Positions 1 to 5,065 of a DNA stretch of 6,919 bases are shown piece after piece. The DNA comes from Acidimicrobiaceae bacterium (GTDB taxonomy: Bacteria > Actinomycetota > Acidimicrobiia > Acidimicrobiales > Acidimicrobiaceae). The notes beneath the pieces are model-generated. The model had not been told where the DNA came from, did no database searches, and worked only from the letters and a program-made list of their open reading frames with translations. The position numbers and the translations under genes were made by a program. The stretch covers positions 1-6,919 of the forward strand of contig JABEUP010000091.1 of the NCBI GenBank assembly GCA_013044365.1. Direction: 5' to 3'. How positions within the stretch are numbered: position 1 is the stretch's first letter; each line of letters begins with the position of its first letter.

Positions 1-139
1 GAAACAGGGACGATCTCAAGTAACCCACAATCGCTTCATTCCCAAGATTGAACCAGTGACAAAGGAATTAGTCGACTATCTCAACACGACCACATTCCCA
101 TACTCCTTGCTTGATTTCAGGAGCAGGTCAGAGTGTTAG
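1..139 (+). CDS. possible C-terminal fragment of an unrecognised protein, cut by the left edge
   Basis: A reading frame open from the left edge (first full codon at base 2) runs 45 codons to TAG at 137-139. The product reads KQGRSQVTHNRFIPKIEPV and continues through ELVDYL and FPYSLLDF to SRSEC. It has a protein-like balance of charged, aromatic and hydrophobic residues, and the other two forward frames close early in this interval. I do not recognise the family. It could be the tail of a gene lying to the left, or a chance open frame, because 45 codons is short. No terminator is obvious after the stop, and the same frame closes again at 173-175. Confidence 0.3.
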   Translation, partial: KQGRSQVTHNRFIPKIEPVTKELVDYLNTTTFPYSLLDFRSRSEC

Positions 140-1018
140 CTGTATAGATGCGGCGCGGGAATCACGAACGCCTAAACTCCCGGAACGGCACTCTATGATT
201 TCCTGAAAATCTCATTTGCGAAACTCACGGTGCAAGAACTGGCTATATGTTCTGCCACGTTGATTTTAGGGCTATTGGTCATTTTCTTGCAACACGGTCG
301 AAGGCCAACTTTCCCCGCGTTGGGGTAAAGATGGGGACCGCTGCTACCGCATTTCGCGGGGCATCAATTAGCACGCGCAGTCTGCCCGCGAAATAGCTGA
401 CCTCACCATTTGAGCAAAGTACTGGAATACCGCAAGCAAGATCTTTGAAATTGGTATCGGCAATTGCTCGATGGAATCCAATCCAATGCCAATCGCGATA
501 CTGCTTCTGGACAACAAAGTTCAGACTCTTTCCCACATAACATCGTTGATGAAATAGCCAAAAAGTTCCTCAGCGCATTTACTCCGCGAAGAGATCAAAC
601 CCTCAATATTTACCACAATGACGCCATGACGATTTATGTCGCAAATTGTACCAGCGCGACACTTTTGGACCGCGGAGCTTGGTTGAAATGTTATAGACCT
701 GATGTTCCGACTTTCGTCCGACCTACGACACCGGTTTTCAAGACATAAAGTAAGGAGTGATTTTTAAAGTTGCCTAGTCCGGGAAATCATAGGAATACTA
801 ATCCCAAGAGTCCCTAAATGTGTTGTTAACTAAGGTCGAGTCGATTGAACACTTTAGCGCTAAATACCAGGTCACCATCCACCATCAAGGTATATCAAGT
901 CCTTGGCCGGTTTACGCAGAATTTAACCCATTGAGCTGCTCCATTGAACATCTAAGGTCAGCCACCAGTACTAGGGTGCAGACGTCCTTTTACGCTCTTC
1001 CCACGGCTATACCCACTA
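140..1018. other. gene-poor stretch with only weak, unrecognised ORFs
   Basis: No ORF here has a recognisable domain together with a ribosome binding site. The best candidate is on the minus strand at 279-536, described separately. A plus-strand frame at 464-748 opens only from TTG, overlaps it, and looks like no known family. A plus-strand GTG frame at 230-328 would give a roughly 32-residue peptide with one hydrophobic stretch (ATLILGLLVIFL) and no convincing Shine-Dalgarno. I see no tRNA, rRNA, CRISPR array or clear insertion-sequence ends. The composition suggests decayed sequence between functional loci, but this is only an impression. Confidence 0.4.
279..536 (-). CDS. doubtful minus-strand ORF, possibly a gene remnant
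   Basis: This 85-codon frame starts with GTG and reads GKSLNFVVQKQYRDWHWIGF near its start, then DLACGIPVLCSNGEVSYFAG and RLRVLIDAPRNA. Its amino-acid make-up is more protein-like than a typical shadow frame. The stretch LACGIPVLCSNG loosely recalls the 'ACG-PV--S--G' loop near the C-terminus of GT4-type glycosyltransferases. That resemblance is short and may be chance. The start has no clear ribosome binding site, and the frame extends only about 12 codons further upstream to a stop, so a full glycosyltransferase is impossible here. If real, it is most likely a fragment of a decayed gene; a noncoding stretch is equally possible. Confidence 0.22.
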   Translation of the reverse strand: MGKSLNFVVQKQYRDWHWIGFHRAIADTNFKDLACGIPVLCSNGEVSYFAGRLRVLIDAPRNAVAAVPIFTPTRGKLAFDRVARK

Positions 1019-3124
1019 TTACGTAAATGCTGCGATGGTAGGCACTGCAGGTGAGAACAAGAACCCTTGACCATACTGACAGCCCAGATTACAAAGCTGT
1101 ACCAGCTGATCTTGTGTTTCAACCCCTTCGGCGATAACTGTTAATTCAAGAGTCCGACAAAGCGATACCATTGCCTCCAGCAGCCGCTCCGTATATCGAC
1201 TCGCGTGCACAGGACTTACGAAGCTTCGGTCTATCTTTATTATGTCCGGCTGAAGTCTTGCCAGGTATGAGAACGACGAGTAGCCTGTGCCAAAGTCATC
1301 GAGAGCCAGGCGTATGTTCATGCGTTTGAGATTCTCGGTTACTCGCATTGCAGAATCCATGTCAGAGAGAATGGCGGTCTCGGTGATTTCAAGAACCAGG
1401 CGCCTCGGATCAAGCTTTTTCGATTCAAGTACCTTTTTGATCGTTGTCAGTAGATTCGGATCGTGGAATTGGCGGGCAGACAGGTTGACTGCGACATAAG
1501 GGAGACTGGCATGTTGCTCCACCGCCTTCCAAGTTGCGGCCTGGGAAGCGGCTTCATCAAGCGCAAATTCTCCGAGCGTGAAAATTTGTTCGCTCTCTTC
1601 AGAGAGCGGGATGAATACATCTGGTGGCACCGATCCCAGTTCTGGATGCTCCCATCGCATCAAGGCTTCGTACCCTGCGACCTGGTTCGTCGTAAGGTTC
1701 ATGATCGGTTGGTAGTGCATCGAGAGTTGGGAACGCGAGGCGGCATAGGTAAGGTCTTGAGCAAGCTTAAAATGGCTGGAGACCCGCTCGCCCATATCCG
1801 GGGTGAACAGAACATGGCGAGCCTTCCCTTGACGTTTGGCTTCGTAAAGCGCCGTAAAGACATTTTGCAGGACTACATCCGAATCCGCCTTGTCCGCAAC
1901 ATCACACATCACCACACCGATACTCGCGGTTTGTTCTATGGCGGTACCGTCAAGAAGAAAGGGCTCAGAGAGAGTGCCGAGCAGACTCTCGGCTATCTCC
2001 TCAATCTCGGTGAAGTCATCTAGTCCCTCCTCAAGGTAAATGAACTCGTCACTCCTAAAGCGGCATAACGTGCCCGATGATCGGGCGACCTTCTCGAGGC
2101 GGTGTGCCAGATTAATCAGCAGTTGATCACCAATGTGGTGCCCAAGGGCATTGCTAACTTCTCTGAAATTGTCAAGGTTCATCAGAAAAAGCGCGCACCG
2201 ACCGCCCTGATGAGCGGCCCTATCGAGTGCTCGTTGGAGGCGGTCCTGAAACAGCACACGATTTGGCAGTCCGGTAAGGAAATCGTGCAGCACCTGATAG
2301 GACAGCTGATCGGCAAGGGCTCTCTCTTCTGTGATATCCCGGATCGACGCGATTACGTAGCTGGGGTTGCCGTCTCTGTCCCGGGCCAATGACCTCGAAA
2401 CCTCGGCGAGGATCACCCCACCGTTTTTATGCACGTAGCGTTTGGTGTAACGCACCTGGTTCTCATCGCCTGAACGCGCTCGGCGGTTCATGGTCTCGGT
2501 GATGTATCGGTCCTCTGGATGAGTGTGTTCCAGGAAGCTTTTCCCGACCAGTTCTTCCCGGGTTAGTCCAACCATCTCGCAATATGAGGGATTGACCCAC
2601 ACGTTGATTCCATCCAAATCCGCTACCCCCATAGGGGCCATGTTATTCTCGAAGGAGACCCGAAAATACTCCTCGCTCTTGGCTAGCACCTCGGCAAATG
2701 CCCAGGCACTTGCGGCTCTTCGTGATTCTTCGAAGCTGATTCCCAGCATGACTGAGATGATGAGCACGATAGCAAATATGCTCCAAGCCCCCCAAAGCTC
2801 CAGGGTTGTGTGTCGAGCCAATATTTCGGAAGGTGCCAGCACAATAATACCGGCTACCGCCACAGTCAGTGATCCAACAAGGCCAAAGGCCAGCCCGGCG
2901 TAAACAACAGGAACGAAAAGCAAAATAACCCATACAAAACCGGGAACCGGGATAATTGTTTGGCCATGAGCAAAATCTCCGCCGAGGTGTATTAAAAACA
3001 CAACTGCCACCATGGCTTGTGCTATCCAGAATCGGCGGTCGGAGAACGGCAGGCGTGTCATATTGACGACTAGCTTTTTGCGAAATTGGCGGTCGATGAT
3101 ACGAACACCCAACTTTCCAAACAT
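1019..3124 (-). CDS. membrane PAS-GGDEF-EAL protein; predicted c-di-GMP phosphodiesterase with a degenerate GGDEF domain
   Basis: The 701-residue product has four hydrophobic segments near residues 33-49, 61-81, 82-98 and 111-129, then a PAS domain (about 150-267, closing with IRDITEERALADQL), a GGDEF-family domain (about 275-440) and an EAL domain (about 455-701). The cyclase site is degenerate: GGDEF reads RSDEF (357-361), the usual metal-binding Asp is Asn316 (MNLDNF), and the guanine-contacting Asn is Ser324, although Asp333 is kept. The EAL side looks complete: E486-A-L, Asn547 in VNLSARQ, EITE at 579-582, Asp609-Asp610 in DDFGTGYSS, Lys630 in IKID, AEGVET at 665-670 and Gln686. I therefore infer hydrolysis of c-di-GMP at the inner membrane face, tuned by the membrane and PAS inputs, with GGDEF as a possible GTP sensor. 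The ATG at 3124 follows GGGGGAG closely. A GTG at 3178 would add 18 residues but overlaps the likely -10. Tandem stops TAA TAG end the gene, and it stands alone. Confidence 0.93.
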   Translation of the reverse strand: MFGKLGVRIIDRQFRKKLVVNMTRLPFSDRRFWIAQAMVAVVFLIHLGGDFAHGQTIIPVPGFVWVILLFVPVVYAGLAFGLVGSLTVAVAGIIVLAPSEILARHTTLELWGAWSIFAIVLIISVMLGISFEESRRAASAWAFAEVLAKSEEYFRVSFENNMAPMGVADLDGINVWVNPSYCEMVGLTREELVGKSFLEHTHPEDRYITETMNRRARSGDENQVRYTKRYVHKNGGVILAEVSRSLARDRDGNPSYVIASIRDITEERALADQLSYQVLHDFLTGLPNRVLFQDRLQRALDRAAHQGGRCALFLMNLDNFREVSNALGHHIGDQLLINLAHRLEKVARSSGTLCRFRSDEFIYLEEGLDDFTEIEEIAESLLGTLSEPFLLDGTAIEQTASIGVVMCDVADKADSDVVLQNVFTALYEAKRQGKARHVLFTPDMGERVSSHFKLAQDLTYAASRSQLSMHYQPIMNLTTNQVAGYEALMRWEHPELGSVPPDVFIPLSEESEQIFTLGEFALDEAASQAATWKAVEQHASLPYVAVNLSARQFHDPNLLTTIKKVLESKKLDPRRLVLEITETAILSDMDSAMRVTENLKRMNIRLALDDFGTGYSSFSYLARLQPDIIKIDRSFVSPVHASRYTERLLEAMVSLCRTLELTVIAEGVETQDQLVQLCNLGCQYGQGFLFSPAVPTIAAFT

Positions 3125-3177
3125 AACTCCCCCGGTAGGGTTTAATTGGCATAAGCCGAGGATATTACAGAATTTCA

Positions 3178-3205
3178 CATATCACCGTAGCTGGCAAGCC
3201 GTCAA
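3178..3205 (-). promoter_or_regulatory. weak candidate promoter for the GGDEF-EAL gene
   Basis: On the minus strand TTGACG (3200-3205) is followed after 16 bases by GATATG (3178-3183). The -35 matches the consensus at five of six positions and the -10 is poor. Transcription would begin near 3171, leaving a leader of about 47 bases before the ATG at 3124. This would place the alternative GTG at 3178 inside the -10, which is one reason for preferring the downstream start. Confidence 0.3.
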
Positions 3206-3207
3206 GA

Positions 3208-3225
3208 GACAAGGATATCTTTGTC
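3208..3225. promoter_or_regulatory. near-perfect 18-bp palindrome, candidate operator
   Basis: GACAAGGATATCTTTGTC is a dyad broken at only one symmetric pair (G opposite T), centred on GATATC. It sits just upstream of the candidate -35 of the GGDEF-EAL gene, about 84-101 bases before its ATG. Size and position suit a site for a dimeric transcription factor. The factor is unknown, and there is no T-run to make it a terminator. Confidence 0.35.
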
Positions 3226-3868
3226 AAAGCTCCCCGATTTTGCGAGAGCCGACAGGCTTGATTGCGTGTGGCGTCTTGTTGCTAAAGTAAAGCCCGAGCT
3301 GCAAATTCGGCCCATCAGACTCTGTGGTTTCCGCTTGTGTCACCTGGTGGGATCATCCTCAGTTCCACACCGCTTTACTTCTCACCGTCTTTTCGTATTG
3401 CTAGTGTATCACAGCAAAAAGTTGTCTCATTGCCGAATATCTTCCGACATGGCATCTTCACAGACAGCCTGTCCAGCGCCGCTATTTTCTGGCTGGATTG
3501 CAGGCTAATCTGCCTTACCTGGAAATATTGCCGTCTTGTGCTGGTCCGCGAGAGAACCCGGCGGCTAAGGGGGAGCGAAACAGATTCCGTCTTGCAACGG
3601 TAGGATACGGCACCCACGGGAAGATAAATCCAACTCTCCAAACACAAGACTCAGGCCTACACAAACACTAGTTCCTCCGGAACGATACGACTTTTATTAG
3701 ATTAACATTCAAGGTGAATGCCCCATAATTACGAGTGGTCTCGGATACTTCCGAAAAATTCCTGATATTTAGCCATACACCCCCGCTAAACATCATCTTC
3801 CAATACCGTTCCACGGGAGATACTAGGCCAAACCAGTTAAATAAACCACACTGACTCAGTTATGGAAA
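3226..3868. other. gene-poor intergenic stretch
   Basis: No frame in this interval gives a recognisable protein with a ribosome binding site. Open frames on both strands overlap each other and yield Cys/Arg/Ser-rich sequences typical of noncoding DNA. A short inverted repeat GTTCC-tcc-GGAAC lies at 3671-3683, with no adjacent gene start to explain it. The right end abuts the terminator of the small gene at 3895-4185. Confidence 0.45.
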
Positions 3869-3892
3869 GGAGCCCCTTCGGGCATTAGCTCC
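3869..3892 (-). terminator. likely intrinsic terminator of the 96-residue small-protein gene
   Basis: Two bases after the TAA stop at 3895-3897, the minus strand reads GGAGC, then TAAT, then GCCCGAAGGGGC, then TCC, followed by TTT. Outer arms GGAGC/GCTCC and an inner CCC/GGG stem fold into a hairpin with a left-hand bulge. The U-run is short, so termination may be partial. Confidence 0.6.
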
Positions 3893-3894
3893 AC

Positions 3895-4185
3895 TTAGAC
3901 TTTGGACCCGATATCCATGTCTAGGCCGCCTGGAGCATCAACAGTTCCAGATTTCCAAGTCTCTAGCATTGCTGGAACCTCCGCTTCACAATTTACACTG
4001 CTAAAAACCGGCGCGGTCGAGCGGGGACCCGACGCACAGACAACTCCGAACGTTAGGAGTGGCACTGACAGAAACAGACCCACCAGCAACGCGGTCGAGT
4101 AGGAACCCGACATATATACAATTCCAAACATTAGAAATGGTACTGATAGAAACAGACCCTCTGCGACCTTGTGTCGGAGCTTCAT
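3895..4185 (-). CDS. small exported or membrane-anchored protein with a duplicated signal-like segment; paralogue of the 94-residue protein
   Basis: The 96-residue product begins MKLRHKVAEG, almost the same leader as the neighbouring secreted protein (MKLRHKIAIG). ATG at 4185 follows AAAGGAG at a good spacing (seven bases). Residues 10-35 (GLFLSVPFLMFG...) and 36-61 (GLFLSVPLLTFG...) are an in-frame tandem duplication, giving two hydrophobic segments where the paralogue has one. The second copy keeps a cleavage-like VCAS, matching AYAS in the paralogue. In the first copy this reads VYMS, a poor peptidase site. The tail (SSVNCEAEVP, then SGTVDAPGGLDMDIGS) aligns loosely with SVNVNATTP and ATVDSGPDLKGG of the paralogue but lacks the hexapeptide repeats. 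It may be a functional double-spanning or membrane-anchored variant, or a decaying copy. I recognise no named family. Expression probably runs from the conserved box at 4226-4252. Confidence 0.72.
   Translation of the reverse strand: MKLRHKVAEGLFLSVPFLMFGIVYMSGSYSTALLVGLFLSVPLLTFGVVCASGPRSTAPVFSSVNCEAEVPAMLETWKSGTVDAPGGLDMDIGSKV
4009..4159 (-). repeat. tandem duplication, 78-bp period, inside the small-protein gene
   Basis: Bases 4009-4081 and 4087-4159 align without gaps over 73 positions with 16 mismatches. The 78-bp offset equals 26 codons, so the reading frame is kept. All 16 mismatches have G or C in the 4009-4081 copy and A or T in the 4087-4159 copy; 15 are transitions and one is G/T. 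The A/T-shifted copy encodes the N-terminal hydrophobic segment. Confidence 0.9.
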
Positions 4186-4225
4186 TTGTCTCTCCTTTGT
4201 GACTTGGACAATTGCAAAACTAGAA

Positions 4226-4252
4226 GGCCATTATGTGAAAATGATGTAGCCG
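4226..4252 (-). promoter_or_regulatory. conserved box 1, promoter/activator site for the 96-residue protein gene
   Basis: This 27-bp segment differs from 5035-5061 at only four positions. On the minus strand the core is TACATCATTTTCACATAATG, containing an 11-bp-spaced direct repeat ACATNATNNNC and a -10-like CATAAT. The core ends 43 bases before the ATG at 4185. No good -35 lies 16-18 bases upstream of CATAAT, which suggests an activator-dependent promoter. The adjacent OmpR-family regulator is the obvious candidate, by inference. Confidence 0.6.
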
Positions 4253-4270
4253 ACAAATAGCAGAATCACA

Positions 4271-4576
4271 CTATTGCAGACCCAGATCCGTCTGGTTGAA
4301 ACGAGATTGGCATGACCATGAATTATCGTTGGCAATTCTCGTAGAACCGCTTGAAATCATGAAATAATTTGCAAATCCACTCTCAGGGAAATCGCAATCG
4401 AGAACATAGGAGGTATTCTCACATATTGTCCTAAAGCATGTTACGGCTTCGCCGTTGGCGCTATTCTTCCCCTCCCCAACGAACGGGCTTTGTCGCACAG
4501 ATCGATCAAACGCTTGAACCACGGTCATGTCAATCACGTATTGTCTGGTAACTGGAAGGACCACCGAGAGTGTCAC
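4271..4576 (-). CDS. hypothetical protein with four cysteines, uncertain
   Basis: A 101-codon frame starts with GTG at 4576 and ends at TAG. Codon choice and composition look like genuine protein, especially residues 41-90, and include CENTSYVLDCDFPESGFANY. Cysteines lie at 47, 52, 61 and 89, an arrangement that would suit disulfides in an exported domain. However, the N-terminus (VTLSVVLPVTRQYVIDMTVV) is not a clear signal peptide. AAAGG lies 11 bases before the GTG, a long spacing. An in-frame TAA sits six codons upstream, so the frame cannot extend much. It may be a real small gene using GTG or the internal ATG at codon 17, or the remnant of a longer secreted protein that lost its leader. 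It lies between the two small-protein units. I recognise no family. Confidence 0.4.
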   Translation of the reverse strand: MTLSVVLPVTRQYVIDMTVVQAFDRSVRQSPFVGEGKNSANGEAVTCFRTICENTSYVLDCDFPESGFANYFMISSGSTRIANDNSWSCQSRFNQTDLGLQ

Positions 4577-4591
4577 ATCATGCCAGACCTT

Positions 4592-4609
4592 TTACTGATC
4601 TACCAGTAA
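4592..4609. promoter_or_regulatory. inverted repeat TTACTG-N6-CAGTAA, possible operator
   Basis: Perfect 6-bp arms (4592-4597 and 4604-4609) flank a 6-bp spacer, 16-33 bases upstream of the GTG of the uncertain ORF at 4271-4576. The form suits a dimeric repressor site. With arms this short, chance is a real alternative. Confidence 0.25.
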
Positions 4610-4618
4610 CCCCCAAAT

Positions 4619-4652
4619 AGAGAACCCCCCGACCAAGGCCGGAGGGTTCTCT
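4619..4652 (-). terminator. hairpin terminator downstream of the 94-residue secreted-protein gene
   Basis: AGAGAACCC (4619-4627) pairs perfectly with GGGTTCTCT (4644-4652). A further CCG/CGG stretch pairs inside after one mismatch, leaving a loop near ACCAAGGC. The hairpin starts about 54 bases past the stop of the gene at 4707-4991. On the minus strand it is followed by ATTTGG, a weak U-tract, so it may be a strong-stem, U-poor terminator of the kind seen in Actinobacteria. The plus-strand side also lacks a T-run. Confidence 0.6.
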
Positions 4653-4706
4653 AAGAGAGGAACTTTTGAATGTATAACGGTCTAATGAACCTCTCGGTCT
4701 GGTGAT

Positions 4707-4991
4707 TTAGGCAGAAGCGCTACCTGTGGTGGTGTCTACACCAACCGTGGACTGGCTTCCTGACTGAACGTTGACATTCGGACCACTATTTAGGTTTGGG
4801 CCTCCCTTGAGATCTGGACCGCTGTCAACAGTAGCTTCAGGACTCGCCGCAGTCAGCGGCGTTGTAGCGTTCACATTCACAGATGCAGGAACAGAAGAGT
4901 TGGAATGGGATGTCGACGCATACGCGACACCACCAGTAAGAACTGGTAGCGCCACCAGTGCTCCGATCGCAATCTTATGTCTAAGTTTCAT
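4707..4991 (-). CDS. small secreted Ser/Asn/Gly-rich protein with hexapeptide repeats
   Basis: The 94-residue product has a textbook Sec signal peptide: basic MKLRHK, a hydrophobic core to about residue 22, and A-Y-A at 23-25, so cleavage is expected after Ala25. The mature part of about 69 residues is rich in Ser, Asn, Thr, Gly and Val, has no cysteine, and ends TTTGSASA. Residues 57-74 form three tandem hexapeptides, SGPDLK, GGPNLN and SGPNVN. ATG at 4991 is chosen because AAGGAG precedes it at seven bases; an upstream ATG at 5030 in the same frame has no such site and would spoil the signal peptide. The gene follows the histidine kinase gene, with a conserved box between them, and ends at a hairpin. 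Its N-terminus and upstream region match those of the 3895-4185 gene, so the two are paralogues. Function is unknown; an exported surface or matrix-like peptide is possible. Confidence 0.82.
   Translation of the reverse strand: MKLRHKIAIGALVALPVLTGGVAYASTSHSNSSVPASVNVNATTPLTAASPEATVDSGPDLKGGPNLNSGPNVNVQSGSQSTVGVDTTTGSASA
4770..4823 (-). repeat. three 18-bp coding repeats, (S/G)GP(D/N)(L/V)(K/N)
   Basis: Codons 57-74 of the 94-residue protein encode SGPDLK-GGPNLN-SGPNVN. Gly-Pro is invariant at positions 2-3 of each unit. The third codon positions differ between units, so the repeat is held mainly at protein level. Confidence 0.75.
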
Positions 4992-5034
4992 AACATTTCT
5001 CCTTCTATGTCCGGGGTACGATTTCAACATAAAC

Positions 5035-5061
5035 GGACATTATGTGAAGATGATGTAACGG
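5035..5061 (-). promoter_or_regulatory. conserved box 2, promoter/activator site for the 94-residue protein gene
   Basis: This is the partner of 4226-4252, with minus-strand core TACATCATCTTCACATAATG. It lies five bases past the histidine kinase stop, and its core ends 46 bases before the ATG at 4991, nearly the same distance as in the other copy. The 11-bp direct repeat ACATNATNNNC and CATAAT are both kept. It implies that the small gene has its own promoter, in addition to any read-through from the kinase operon. Confidence 0.6.
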
Positions 5062-5065
5062 ATTA

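Noticed and set aside
464..748. Plus-strand 94-codon frame
   Set aside because: It starts only at TTG without a ribosome binding site, overlaps the minus-strand frame at 279-536, and its sequence matches no family I know.
820..1026. Plus-strand 68-codon frame ending at the 3' end of the GGDEF-EAL gene
   Set aside because: No ribosome binding site, no domain, and it overlaps the convergent gene's stop; most likely chance.
1463..2023. Plus-strand open frame of 186 codons opposite the GGDEF-EAL gene
   Set aside because: It lies wholly antisense to a gene with clear conserved domains and reads as a shadow frame with no recognisable motif.
2643..3152. Minus-strand open frame of 169 codons overlapping the N-terminal part of the GGDEF-EAL gene
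   Set aside because: It is an alternate frame of the membrane and PAS region. Its Cys/Arg/Ser/His-rich product has no domain, while the main frame has transmembrane helices and a PAS domain.
3221..3647. Overlapping open frames on both strands in the intergenic region
   Set aside because: Three frames compete for the same DNA, all with Cys/Arg/Ser-rich noncoding-type composition and no start signals.
3671..3683. Inverted repeat GTTCC-tcc-GGAAC
   Set aside because: The arms are only five bases with no neighbouring gene start or T-run, so it cannot be separated from chance.
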